Made by a program: the position numbers and the translations under genes
Part shown: piece after piece, positions 1 through 10,879 of the stretch
How the letters are laid out: every line of letters begins with the position of its first letter
Position numbering within the stretch: the first letter of the stretch is position 1
Assembly: GCA_024734495.1 (NCBI GenBank)
Contig: JALMQS010000260.1
Coordinates: 124,001 to 188,000, forward strand
Source: Forficula auricularia
Taxonomy: Eukaryota; Arthropoda; Insecta; Dermaptera; Forficulidae
DNA length: 64,000 bases
Direction of reading: 5' to 3'
Notes under the pieces: generated by a model
What the model saw: the letters and a program-made list of their open reading frames with translations, nothing else
What the model was told of the DNA's origin: nothing
The model's database searches: none

Positions 1-173
1 CACAAATATAAAAAAATGGACCAATCGAAGTAGACTGACCCACATGCCAAAAAAATCTTCACAGAAATCGGCTGATAATTATGTCTGAGATATGATAAAA
101 TAATATAAGCAACAAAAAACAAATCAGTCGAATAGAGAACCTCCTCCTTTTTTGAAGTCGGTTAAAAACAGCG
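1..173 (-). repeat. Dispersed repeat fragment (GGAGGAGGTTCTC family)
   Basis: The stretch ends in the reverse complement of a motif reading AACCGACTTCAAAAAAGGAG and carries the same body as two much better copies at about 1090-1455 and 1797-2160. I recall this motif from dispersed arthropod repeats but cannot name the family. It is cut by the window edge. No coding potential is visible. Confidence 0.55.
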
Positions 174-304
174 ATTCTTAACAGGGGGGCAGCGAAAATA
201 TTAGAATTTTTTAAGTTTTTATATCTTTACAAATAAAATAAATAAAATAGAAAGAATTTAATTTTTTAGGACAAATTTTAGTAGAAATATTCTTTAATTG
301 CGAA

Positions 305-385
305 ATCAGAGGGGATTCATCCCCCCAGGAGTTGAACCTGAGAACTAACATACTATCCGGGCAGTCAGCTCACACCCTCGAGACA
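305..385 (-). repeat. Possible tRNA-derived SINE remnant
   Basis: Read on the - strand there is a good Pol III B-box-like GGTTCAACTCC and, about 45 bases upstream, a weak A-box-like stretch. The rest of 174-469 is AT-rich with a short G run and shows nothing I recognise. This could be a decayed SINE or chance. Confidence 0.25.
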
Positions 386-469
386 AAAACCGGCCGCGAA
401 AATATTTTAGTATTTTAAAGGGGCCGCGACTAATAATAGGATAAGAACCACTGAACTAACAGACATTTT

Positions 470-680
470 GACAAAATAATTAAAATATTGTAAAACATAA
501 TTTTTTTCGACGTTCACTTAATATTAGGGCTTTTTGCAGAGCCAAAACGCCATGGTTTCGCTCAATTTTTTTCATCAAATTAGTTTGAGACGTTTTTGAG
601 ATAATTCGAAAAAAGAAGGAAAAAAAAACAATTTTTAATGCACGATTACAACACTTGACCCTGTATGGTAAAGTAATAAA
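470..680 (+). repeat. Dispersed repeat A, copy 1
   Basis: This stretch runs from ACATTTTGACAAAATAATT through TTTTTCGACGTTC to GCACGATTACAA. The same body recurs inverted at about 3095-3300 and in direct orientation at about 22505-22735. The copy at 3095-3300 makes an outer pair of inverted arms around the palindrome at 690-2512. No coding potential is seen. Confidence 0.6.
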
Positions 681-689
681 AAGTAATTT

Positions 690-1640
690 TTAAGAAAAAT
701 AAAAACCGACTTCAAAAAAATCAAATGTAACTAGAAAATCGACTTCAAATTAAATGCAACAAATATAAAATACACTAAAAGGTATAAAATAATTATTATC
801 TTATTTAGTTACAACTAAAACGACGAAATATTAACACGAAATTACTTTTTAAAGTCGGTGCCAAACAAACTATACCTATAAGCGAGCGTACCCGCCAAAC
901 GTACTAAGTAAGATCCGTCGAGTGCGATTCATAAAAGGTATATGTTTGGCACCAACTTCAAAAAGTAATTTCATGTTAATATTTCGTCGTTTAGTTGTAA
1001 CTAAATAAGATAATAATTATTTTATACCTTTTAGTGTATTTTATATTGTTGCATTTAATTTTTTGAAGTCGGTTTTTATTTTTTCTTAAAAATATTTTAT
1101 TTTTCTCTTTTTAGTGATGTTATTAATAGTGATTATATCATCAGAACTTGACCAAATTAATATGACACCATCCCTAAGACACCCCTTTCGGATAAAAGAA
1201 CCATCGAAATCGGTTCATAAACAAAGAGGTTAGGTCTAAACAAACCTAATAAAAAAGGTCTAATACCTATGAAAAAAAAATCGAAAAAAAAATGGGACCA
1301 ATCGGAAGCTAGACTGGACCCAATGCAAAAAAAATTTTCAAAATCGGTTGACAATTGGCGGAGATATGAGGTAACATAGGCACAAAAAAAAAAAAAAAAA
1401 AAAAAAAAAATTCAATCGAATAGAGAACCTCCTCCTTTTTTGAAGTCGGTTAAAAGATAAGAATTGTATCTATTAAAGTGAAAGAAAAGATATTATACAT
1501 AGGTATATAAAAAAATAGGGAAAAGTTTTTTAATTGAAAGCTTAGCTGTTTTGTCTTATTTCACATTGATAATTTAATGTTTGCCTAATTGAAGTTTGGA
1601 TTTTGTTCACAATGAAAGACAAAGTACGGGAGTCGAGGAT

Positions 1641-1676
<36 letters not shown>

Positions 1677-2512
1677 ACACTTGTCCAGTCAAATGTGTCA
1701 GGGAAATTTTTAATTTATCCAAATGTGTGTTGCTTGCTCTCTGGCTCTCTGGCTACCTGCTTTCCTATTGCAATGCCTGCCTCATCCTCATTTATTAACC
1801 GACTTCTAAAAAGGAGGAGGTTCTCTATTCGATTGAATTTTTTTTTTTTTTGTGCCTATGTTACCTCATATCTCCGCCAATTGTCAACCGATTTTGAAAA
1901 TTTTTTTTGCATTGGGTCCAGTCTAGCTTCCGGTTGGTCCCATTTGTTTTTTTTTCCATAGGTATTAGACCTTTTTCATTAGGTTTGTTTAGACCTAACC
2001 TCTTTGTTTATGAACCGATTTCGATGGTTCTTTTTTTATCCGAAAGGGGGTGTCTTAGGGATGGTGTCATGTTAATTTGGTCAAGTTCTGATGATATGAT
2101 CACTATTAATAACATCACTAAAAAGAGAAAAATAAAAATAATTTTTAAGAAAAAAATAAAACCGACTTCAAAAATTAAATGCAACAAATAAAATACACAA
2201 AGGTATAAATAATTATTATCTTATTTAGTTACAACTAAACGACGAAATATTAACATGAAATTACTTTTTGAAGTTGGTGCCAAAACATATACCTTTTATG
2301 AATCGCACTCGACGGATCTTACTTAGTACGTTTGGCGGGTACGCTCGCTTATAGGTATAGTTTGTTGGCACCGACTTCAAAAAGTAATTTCATGTTAATA
2401 TTTCGTCGTTTAGTTGTAACTAAATAAGATAATAATTATTTTATACCTTTTAGTGTATTTTATTTGTTGCATTTAATTTTTTGAAGTCGGTTTTTATTTT
2501 TTTCTTAAAAAA
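690..2512. repeat. Giant nested palindrome (foldback element)
   Basis: The arms are about 690-1455 and 1797-2512, roughly 0.7 kb each, near-identical when one is reverse-complemented. The loop is about 340 bases (1456-1796). Each arm contains its own smaller palindrome (about 750-878 with 939-1075 in the left arm, mirrored at 2160-2500). The sub-element is bounded by GAAGTCGGTTTTTA on both sides. Open frames here translate repeat arms and are not genes. A full-length transcript would fold into long double-stranded RNA. Confidence 0.85.
1642..1674 (+). repeat. (GA)n microsatellite
   Basis: An uninterrupted GA tract lies in the loop of the large palindrome. The only other simple tract nearby is a poly-A run at about 1382-1410. 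Confidence 0.9.
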
Positions 2513-2631
2513 TTATTTTCCCTCTCTCTATTGACACCCTTCAATTTAGTTATATAGGTATAAATATAAAAATTTTATAATTATTTGAGTTTTTTTTTAT
2601 GAAATTGATGTGAAAAGGAGATACACCAGAA

Positions 2632-2690
2632 GTTCCATCCCCTAAAGGCCTGTATGGGCTGGCCCCTCAATCGTGAAAAGAACAGAGTAG
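2632..2690 (-). repeat. LINE family 1, 3' tail fragment
   Basis: The reverse complement carries GAGGGGCCAGCCC and GGCCTTTAGGGGATG, the same 3' tail seen after the reverse-transcriptase ends at 49.6 kb and 60.5 kb. No coding part remains. 2513-2631 and 2691-2892 hold nothing I recognise. Confidence 0.6.
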
Positions 2691-2892
2691 AAGGAAAAGA
2701 AGCCGGGATCACGAGCCAATCTCAGAAACTTAGATACAATCAAATATCCAATTTACTAAGGTTTTAGGGGCTTCGAGCAGTGGTAAATTCTCCGCGCGAT
2801 AAATTGATGAGTGTTTTTATCATTTTTATTTTATATGAAATATTTAAAAGATTGTAAAAAAACAACTTGCGGAGGAGGCGCCTTGTGTTCAC

Positions 2893-3078
2893 AATTTTTA
2901 CTTTATCCAATGCGAAGCATGGGTAGGTAAAGTATTGTAATCGGTCTCCCGGCAAGCGCGACTTCAAAGGGTTCTCAAGTAAAGACTACGGAACCCATGG
3001 TCTCAATTAAGGTCAGTATTCAATTAGGTTGAATTTTAGCACGTGACGGTTTTGCCAAAAATTACATGGGGTCTCGTC
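2893..3078 (+). repeat. Dispersed repeat B, copy 1
   Basis: It contains TTTACTTTATCCAATGCGAA, GGAACCCATGG and TTTTAGCACGTGACGG. The same sequence occurs inverted at about 60590-60775. Its class is unknown. Confidence 0.6.
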
Positions 3079-3094
3079 GAGTGGCCAAAAAGTG

Positions 3095-3300
3095 CAATTT
3101 TTTACTTTCTCTTACAGGGTATGATCAAGTATTGAAATCGTGCATGAAAGTGGGTTTTTTTGTTTTTTCGAAATATCTCTAAAACGGCTGAAAACCAGGG
3201 CGTTTTGGTCTACAAAAAACTTTAATGAGTGAACATCGAAAAAATTATATTTTATGAGATATTAATTATTTTGTTAAAATGTCTGTTTTAGTACGTTAGT
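3095..3300 (-). repeat. Dispersed repeat A, copy 2
   Basis: Inverted copy of 470-680, diverged but collinear: ATCGTGCATGAAA, then TTTCGAAATATCTC, then AACATCGAAAAAATTATA. With copy 1 it frames the large palindrome. Confidence 0.6.
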
Positions 3301-4093
3301 TACTAAGTTACTAAATTGTGTGTACACTCTAGGTCAAAAACTAGTGGTGAATATCAAAACGAAATTTCATATGTAGTTTTGGTGCATTGAGATTAAGAAA
3401 TGATTAGATTTTGCTGAAATCGAACCAAAAATTAAGGGCGGAGGGTGGGGGTCTTAAAAAATTTAAATTATAAAATTTTCAAACTCAAAAAAACCAAAAA
3501 AATAAAATTTACTGTAAAAAGAACTTACAATAAAAATAGTTATTATTTTTATCGAGGGCCAAAATAGATGGAGGGTTCAAAAAAATAGAACTATCAATAT
3601 AAGTCCTAGATCCTAGACCCTTTAATCAATTTGTACAAAATTTGGCATATGCCCCCTATACGACCTTATGAAAATGACTATGTGAATTGATAGTGACCAA
3701 AATGAGGGGGTAGGGAGGTTCAAAATTATTTTCAAACAAACATTGAAGAAAGCTGATATTTTTAATAGAATAGACTCATAATTAAAAGGAGATATTATTA
3801 ATTGCTAATAGGCCCAAAATTAAGAAGGGGGGTTCTTCTTAAATAATAATAAATTATTTTATTAAATATTAAATATAAGAGGGGCCAGATGATGGCAACA
3901 TTAACTTATTATTTTAATAATTTAAAGGTTTAATTTGTGGTTAAATTAGCCTTAATTTAAATTAAGGTTTAATTTGTGGTTAAATTAGCCTTAATTTAAA
4001 TTAATAAATCTGGCCAGGTTGGTAATATATTTCGTATCCTCTCGTATATTTATATCATTCTATCTCTAAGATACAGCAAATAAGATATACGTA
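3301..4093. other. No gene seen; short tandem duplication
   Basis: AT-rich, gene-free sequence. The only structure is a two-copy tandem repeat with a 39-base period at about 3925-4003, unit beginning AAGGTTTAATTTGTGG. Confidence 0.6.
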
Positions 4094-4096
4094 TTA

Positions 4097-4765
4097 GGGC
4101 CAGTTTCATAAAAAAAAATAATCCTCGGCTTACTCAACTCCAGGTTGAGAGTTATCCTGGAGTTCCAAACAATATGAATTTCATAAAGCAAAATAGTGTC
4201 GAGTTAGCTCACCCCGAGTCAAGGTTAGAAAAATAGGTAGGCAATGGCGAAATTCCCTAGATTTTAGTTATTTAAAAAAAAATTATGTTTAAATTTTTTT
4301 TGTTTTGACATTCGTCTTGTAACCTTTTATTATTTAAAAACAATCAATTTTTTTTTCTATTTAAACATATAAAAATAAAGTGGTAAAAAAGTAAGTATAT
4401 AGATACAACAAAACTGAGACAAATCATATAATTTTAAAAATTTGAAATGTATTGAATAATTGAATATTAAATTTTAGATAGAATATGGACCAATCTTCAA
4501 TTAAAAATAAAAGAACTCCAAATTTCACCATAGAAGAGGAGAAACGTTTAGTTTTCCTCGTAAATAAACATAAAGATGTGTTGGAATCTAAACGATCAGA
4601 TTCTGATGCTAATTTAAAGAAAAAAATATCGGATGATTTGGCATCAGAATTTAAGGGGGGTTAAGTCTGCGATAACTCTATGTTTTTTTTTATGAAACAT
4701 ATTTCGAGAGCTAACCCCAGGGTCTTCCCTAGCATAGGATCATCTTAGTTTTATGAAACTGGCCC
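4097..4765 (+). mobile_element. PIF/Harbinger-type non-autonomous element
   Basis: The element begins GGGCCAGTTTCATAAAA and ends with its inverse TTTTATGAAACTGGCCC. It is flanked on both sides by TTA (4094-4096 and 4766-4768), the target duplication typical of PIF/Harbinger elements. At 669 bp it is too short for a transposase. What it carries instead is a short Myb/SANT-like reading frame (4485-4664), the partner protein that autonomous Harbinger elements encode. It therefore looks like a deletion derivative that kept the 5' end of the Myb-like gene. A much shorter element with related ends and the same TTA duplication lies at 38171-38361. Confidence 0.8.
4485..4664 (+). pseudogene. Myb/SANT-like domain fragment of a Harbinger element
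   Basis: This is a 59-codon frame from ATG to TAA inside the Harbinger-type element. It has the start of a Myb/SANT-like DNA-binding domain: RTPNFTIEEEKRLVFLV, then a K-rich turn (NKHKDVLESKRSD) and a second helix LKKKISDDLASEF. In the family the domain continues with a third helix; here the frame stops just after EFKGG. In an autonomous element such a protein helps the transposase bind the ends. This copy is truncated and probably non-functional, though it is the most intact frame in the element. Identification is by pattern only. Confidence 0.6.
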
Positions 4766-4768
4766 TTA

Positions 4769-5555
4769 GTGTAAAAGATTTTTTGACTTTTTTAATAGCT
4801 CTAGTTAAATGTACCGGTAGTTGACCATTTTCGGCAAAAATCAACAAAATAAGAAAAATATGAACGGGAAACTTACAAAATTGTTAAGTTAATATACTTT
4901 AAACCCTCTAATGTCCATTTTACAATCTAGCTTCTCATCATATATTTCATGTATATTTCATGGTTGGCCTCCGAAACAAGTAAATCGACAAAGTGCGGCC
5001 CTGTTATCTTTTTCTGATATTTCCTTGAGCAAATTTACAAGAACATTGCACAAGCTAAGTTTGAATTTCTAAGCATTAAAATTCAATTACTGACAAATAT
5101 ACATATAAACTTGATTGTAAAAATGTTGAAAAAGCCACTGCTGGAAAATTAGAAGATTATGTTTACAATGAATAAATTTTAAGTGATAAGTGAGGTGTCA
5201 ACCACTATATAAAACCTAATCAAATGTTTTTGTTGAATATATGAGCCTTGCACATTTGAATTGTATATTTAGCGGGCAAGTTGGTATCTCTAGTTCTCTC
5301 TTTACGACAACTTGTTATACCTAACTTAACTCTTGTCGAGGCATCAAGAGAACTCTGTGTGTGTCTAAGCATTGGGTATCCGAATAACGTGATGTATATA
5401 TATATATATAATATAAATCTCTATAAATCGAATCTCTCTCTTATTGAAGTGATCCACAATTTAACAGTTTTTTTTAGTGCTTTACCAGGGGATGGTTAAC
5501 TTCTGAATATATAAAAATAAAAATATTTTGTAGTGATTAAACATTTTCTAAATAA
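4769..5555. other. No gene seen; possible LTR-like stretch
   Basis: AT-rich. Around 5240-5470 the base composition changes, with CTCTAGTTCTCTCTTTACG and an AT microsatellite at 5396-5412. It vaguely resembles an LTR leader but I find no second copy in the window. The frame at 5281-5499 matches nothing I know. Confidence 0.3.
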
Positions 5556-5559
5556 TAAA

Positions 5560-6010
5560 TAAACTTAGAAAAAAGAACGAACTTTAGAAAGCCGAAGAAA
5601 GAAAGAAGCGAATGAGGTATCTAAGGAAGAAAGAAAGTTAACGAAAGCGAAAAAGGTGAAGAGAAGACTCTGCAGTTCTCTTATGGGTCTTCTGAATCAA
5701 GTGTTGATGTTCCGTCTTCAGCGTGATTAGAATGACTCCAGTGAACAAAAATCAGAATCAAATAGTCGATGCATGCCCGTTCAGAAGAACATAAACACGT
5801 AATATTCCTGTACAGGCGGGGGACTATTACACAGGGCAAATAATTTGTATTTTCGAACAAGAGGCTACTACTTATTTCAGCTATGTCAAAGTTTAGAAGG
5901 CTATAGAAGTGGCCGAAGCGCCCTGACATAATCAACTACTATGATCGGAAGGCGGTTATAGTCCATATCCAAGAAGCAAAACAAGTGAGCAAGACTCGCA
6001 ATCCGTATTG
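5560..6010 (+). pseudogene. Possible transposase C-terminal relic, lysine-rich
   Basis: Reading frames on the + strand, broken by stops and shifts, give a Lys/Arg/Glu-rich stretch (KKERTLESRRKKEANEVSKE), then a Ser-rich piece (YGSSESSVDVPSSA), then a KWPKRPDIINYY motif. This order of basic tail, Ser/acidic linker and a W-P/D-I motif resembles the C-terminal end of some pogo/Tigger or related DDE transposases. That is inference from pattern alone. No catalytic domain is present. Confidence 0.2.
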
Positions 6011-6243
6011 TATCACGGAGCTCGATTTATTGTGGAAATTAAAAAAAAATCACATGATTGATAGCTAGGATCTTTAAATAAAATGATAGAAATCTTTAAA
6101 CACTTGATTTCAATCATAACTTTTATCCAGAAGTACCATGCCGGCACTCTGAAGCTAACCCAATATTCAGATTAAGTAGATATTATAACTATTTATCTAA
6201 ACAACTAGAAAACCCCTTTGGATTTCTCATTGAATATTAATAA

Positions 6244-7035
6244 CGAGCTTCGAGGGCGTGCCTGGGCTGGTGACCTGGCGGGCAGCGTCTCGGTCCAAAA
6301 TTTTTATTCCTCTTAAAAAACCACACTCCAAATGTATACCTGTAAACTCCCGAAAATATATAGTCTCTTAAAAGTTTCGCCTCATTTTCATCCTGACACA
6401 GCTACAGAAATGAGGCTCTAGATATGAATCTGGAAGTATTTTTTTTTCTATAATCTACAGCATTGTGATATTTTTTGTGTGGAAATAGATTTATTTAAAT
6501 AAGTGGTATCGTGTGAGGAGGAGAATTATATTATATCATTTTTTAAAATTTGGGATCGATAATCGATATAAGGCTCCAAATATTTAAAAGAGATCAGGTG
6601 TTGTTTGTATGACAGGCTGCTCCATCCAGTATTGCCATGAGAAACTCATATGGGCATGCGTGTCTTAAGTCGTTTAATTTTGTAAAAATCAAAAAATAAG
6701 AATAACAAAATTTAGATTTTTAAAAAATTATAAAAAAGTGGCAAATTATTAAAAAATAAACAAATAATGTATAAATCAAATAAGATGTGATTGATTTCTT
6801 TTTCTGTGCGCAAAGAAAAGCGAATTGAATATTTAATTTTTGAGTGGTGAAGGGGGGGTAATAATTATCAATATATTTAATGTTTCTTAATTTAAAATCA
6901 ATTGGAGTCTTTCATTTCAAATTACAATTTTATTTCAAATTTGCCGCAAATATACCGACGGCATCAGCGCTCCCTATCGGCAGCATTCTCTGAGCGTTGT
7001 TACAAATTAATCTAGAGCTCTTATATGATTATATA
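6244..7035 (+). repeat. Composite SINE-like repeat, copy 1
   Basis: It starts with a GC-rich head (GAGGGCGTGCCTGGGCTGG, CTGGCGGGCAGCGTCTCGG). It continues with the body CCACACTCCAAATGTATACC and ends near TTACAAATTAATCTAGA. Other copies are at 10880-11510, 21487-22130 (inverted), 31852-32690 and 32697-33340. This copy matches 31852-32690 best and lacks the tRNA-like segment. Confidence 0.75.
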
Positions 7036-7044
7036 TATAGTATA

Positions 7045-7165
7045 GCTTTCTAAGGAGTTAGGTGTTGGTTCTAGGTGAAACATTTTAATATAATAATAAA
7101 ACTTGAGCAAGATGCGAGGTAGGTTTTTTTTGTGAAACCTACCTCGAATCTTGCTCAAGTTTTAT
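7045..7165. repeat. Small hairpin element
   Basis: A GGTGTTGGTTCTAGGTGAAA motif is followed by inverted arms AAAACTTGAGCAAGAT and ATCTTGCTCAAGTTTT (about 7099-7162). The same GGTTCTAGGTGAAACATT motif recurs at about 10146, 14506 and 53518. Confidence 0.55.
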
Positions 7166-7677
7166 TAGAATATTAATAAAGTCGCAGTCTTGTTCAAAAT
7201 GCTGACCCTAGTCTACATGTAACTATTCTACTATTATTTCATTATATTATTATACTATTATCCAATATTATTTTTATATTACTATATTGTTATTTAACAT
7301 ATACTCTATTATTATTATATTAATTTAATGATATTACTTTGTCTATTATTGCTAATTTTGTTATACTTGATAATTATATATTTAGGCATTAGCCGTTGAA
7401 AATAATAAATAAATAACTCTTTTGGTGCTTTGAAAGAAACAATATTTCTAGATGCTGCTCAACTACTGAAATAAAAACTAAGTTTTAAAAAATGTAAACA
7501 TTTTTCTTTTTGTATAGTTAATATTTTTGGTTTTCTTTCGATGACTAGTCCTCCTAATTTATTACTTGATTTGTCGCACATACTTTTGAAATTACAGCAA
7601 TATTGCTATTTTATTAGTAAAAAAAATTTAAAAAACTATCAAACACGTGTTGTTAGTAATTTCTAAAAGTAAAAAAC
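7166..7677. other. No feature seen
   Basis: Very AT-rich sequence with short ATTATT repeats. I see no exon, RNA gene or terminal repeats. Confidence 0.5.
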
Positions 7678-7796
7678 AATGTAATAACCTAATAAACATA
7701 AAGTCAAAAAGCGTGGTAGCAGAAGCATGTAGTTTTAATTAATTTCGATAAAGTGCCTCACGCTTTTTGACTTTATGTTTATTAGGTTATTACATT
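7678..7796. repeat. Hairpin MITE with 38-base perfect arms
   Basis: The arms at 7678-7715 and 7759-7796 are exact reverse complements and enclose a 43-base loop. No coding sequence is present. No second copy was noticed in the window. Confidence 0.8.
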
Positions 7797-8007
7797 ATTT
7801 TGTACTTTATAGAGAATTACTGACAAAACTGTGTTTTTAGTTTTTTAAAATTATAATTTATTTTTTTACTTTTTAGTCTTAATTATTTTTATATTGAAAA
7901 GTTTGTGGAATTTAACAGAATGAAATGTTTTTATTTTTATATAATTTCATTTAACATTGAGTAGGTAAACAAATATTTTTATAGAAAAATGCTTGTGGAA
8001 TTTAACT

Positions 8008-8755
8008 GACAATTTAATTCATACACTAAAAGTCCCATAAGCAACGGTGTTTTTGTCACTATGACAGCGAAAAAAGTTTACCCTAACTTTTCCAGCGACA
8101 AAACTGAACCTAGCTTTATTTTTTCAATTATGTTTTATTTATTAATTGGTTTTTTAATTTTAAAACCCACTAATAGGTTAAAGCAAATATTATTATATTA
8201 TATTAAAATTAGAAATTTTTTGTTTGTTTTTAATTAACAGGTGTCTAAATCATAACAAAACAGGTGTGTTTACAAATAAAGTGGTTCAAGTGGCTTTTTT
8301 ATATAGCTTGGAAACAAATCTTATTTAATTTTATGTTTTTATTTCAGATCCTATACGATTATTTTTTTATTTTTATTTTCCTATTTATTTTTTTATCAAG
8401 TTGTTTATAAGAATTGTATTTTTAACAATTGTACTTTTCCTCTAAATTAAATAAACTAATTTATGTCTTAATTTTGTTAATTTTGATTTACGTATTGATT
8501 CATTAAATTGTCTTACCGAATTACACTCAAGCTTTTTTTTGAGTCGAAGTAAACTTGATATTTTATAATTCGAGTTTTGTTGCCTTTGGGCAATTTAACT
8601 CAAAAAACTACCAGAAAAATTACGAGTCCGTAGGACTCGTAATTTTCACAGGTAGTTTTTTCGTTTAGTTGCCAGGCAACAAAATTCTCATTAAAATGTC
8701 AAGTTTACTTCGGCAAAAAAAAGCTCTCGTGTAATTATAAGTGAAAAAAAATCGA
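8008..8755 (+). mobile_element. Crypton-related repeat, copy A
   Basis: The left part (8008-8120: CATACACTAAAAGTCCCATA, TTTACCCTAACTTTTCCAGC) and right part (8400-8755: AACAATTGTACTTTTCCTC, CGAAGTAAACTTGATATTTT) match the copy at 20254-20872. The middle (8121-8395) is different AT-rich sequence, so the recombinase fragment of the other copy is absent. Relative to copy B the 3' hairpin contains an extra piece with its own palindrome (TTACGAGTCC / GGACTCGTAA, about 8620-8645). Confidence 0.65.
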
Positions 8756-8851
8756 GCCCAAACGAGTCAGTTACATACATACAAACATACAGGTAAAACT
8801 AATAAAAGCGTGTTAAAAACGATGCAAAAACGCCAATTTCATCCCCTATAT

Positions 8852-9085
8852 CAGCGTTTCTCAAAGTATGTTCCGCGGAACCCTGGGGTTCCATGAAAAC
8901 TCGCCAAGGGTTCTGCAAAAAAATGGAAAAAATTTAGCGTTCAAAAGGAAGGTGCAGTTTTGGATTATTTGTGTGAATCCCATTCCCATAACAACGCTTT
9001 AACTCGAATCATAAGATTTTCGGGTTCCACGCTTACCCTCCAAACGGAAAAGGGTTCCGCATTCGAAAAAGTTTGAGAAACACTG
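8852..9085. mobile_element. hAT-type MITE
   Basis: The ends are CAGCGTTTCTCAAAGT and, inverted, GTTTGAGAAACACTG. The 8-base direct repeat CCCTATAT flanks both sides (8844-8851 and 9086-9093), as hAT insertions produce. The inside holds GGAACCC / GGGTTCC palindromic pieces and no coding region. Confidence 0.85.
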
Positions 9086-9093
9086 CCCTATAT

Positions 9094-10000
9094 GAATGAT
9101 AATATTTGCCCGTATTATATGTATTTAAAGTTAAAAAAAATAGTAAAAGGTATTTCGGCACCAAATAATGTGGCAAATAAGCTCGTTCTAGGAATAGTCG
9201 AATTACCTTCGAATCCGGCTTCGCGCCCTTTTTAATACAGCGGAAAGTAGAAGAGAATACTTTCCACGGTAATTGATCCCAATACAAGAAATGAATATAT
9301 TACAAAAGGAAGACAAATTATAATTGACTGGGCTTGAATTCAAATAAATGTGAAGCCTCGGACTTCTCCTAATGTTTCTGGTATTAAAATTTTTATTTAA
9401 TGAATACACGATGTTTCTACCTCTATTACACGAAACATGACCCATAATATTGATTGATTTAGAAAGAAACGAATAAGTATACCATTTATCAAAACATAAT
9501 GATCGATCAGCCAATTTGTCGATTTCTGGATTTCCATTGCCCTTTTCTCATTGAAAATATATATCAATAATATAAGTGATCGGTCATATTTTTTTGAAAA
9601 TAATACAAAACAGTTTTGTTACTAAACAATTGTGACGATTCAAAATATTTTTTTCTCTCTAATAAATAGATTTCAAATAAAATAATTTAATTTAAATTTG
9701 AATTGATTATATATGCAAAGAATGTGAAAGCAAAATCAAAATTAAGACAGGAGAGAGAAGATATCTATCTAATGATAATGAGAGGCCGGGAGTAAGATTT
9801 GTGCGAGTTATATTATACCATAAAAAGAAATAGCCTTTGCAACCATATCAGATAGAGAATTCCTTTTTTTAGATAATTTTAAATCCTACCCTTGGTAACA
9901 CTAACTAAATCAACTTCTTTTTTTTTGGCTTTTCGGCCTTTCTAGCCATAAGCCAATTTACGATATAAATTATATTTTTTCTAAATTTGTCTCTACCCCC
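9094..10000. other. No gene seen
   Basis: AT-rich. Two overlapping - strand frames (9033-9287, 9203-9514) match nothing known, and the first overlaps the hAT MITE. I treat them as chance. Confidence 0.45.
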
Positions 10001-10092
10001 GGGGTCAGATTTTAGCTGGATGCCTCGAGTCGGATTCGAGCCCGGGTCCCCTGGTTAGCAGGCTGGCACGCTACCACCTAGCCTATCTGACC
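10001..10092 (-). repeat. tRNA-derived SINE head
   Basis: Read on the - strand, GGGTCAGATAGGCTAGGTGG carries an A-box-like start and GGCTCGAATCC a good B box. The piece ends TCTGACCCC, complementary to its start, as in a tRNA acceptor stem. 10093-10879 is mostly AT-rich with one GGTTTCTAGGTGAAACATT motif near 10148 and a C run at 10399-10409. Confidence 0.6.
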
Positions 10093-10879
10093 CCCCCCCC
10101 CAATCAACTTTTAGAATTAAAATTATGATTTCTAAGGACAGGTCTCGGTTTCTAGGTGAAACATTTTAAATAAAATTAATATAACTTTTGAATTTTTATT
10201 TTAAATCAATTTTATAAAAATTATGGTTAATTATCAATCAAAAAAAGATTATATTTTTTTTCAAGGAGGACCAATAATTTTAAAAATGTGAAATAATCGG
10301 AATAAAAGTATCACTTATTAAATAAAATTTTAAGATTTATTAGGTATACTATATTTATAAATAAATAGAGTAAGGTATTTGATTTCGAGTAGCCATACCC
10401 CCCCCCCCCTCTTTTGAGTATATCTCAGGCAAGAATTTATGGCATACGTTCCAAAGCACGGAGGATTGTTGAAATTTCGTGAAATTATTTATAAATGAAT
10501 CAAGAACTTGAAACATCCACCAGCTTAGAAATTACATTGTTTTTCGCTAACCACATCTGTGGTGTGAACATATTTTATGAAAAAATAGCAAATAATTTCT
10601 GACTTTCGTATATTAAATATAATAAGAAGTATTTACTTGGAGTCGAGCTTATAGAGAATTGATGGAGAGGCAACAGCTCGGGATGATGATAAAAAACAAA
10701 AAATGTATTAGAATGTTATTTTCAATTTTTCAAAAACCGATGTTTCGTACATTTTTCAGGGCCCATTTAAACCCTGAAGAAGGAGAGGAAGATCCTCCGA
10801 AACTTCGATTTGTAATCATTTTTTTAATTGAAATTGTTTATATTTTTATCGCGAGCTGCCTCTCCATTGATATATAATA

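Noticed and set aside
1157..2191. Three overlapping reading frames on both strands with similar text
   Set aside because: They are the two arms of the large palindrome read in mirrored frames, rich in Phe/Ser from T runs.
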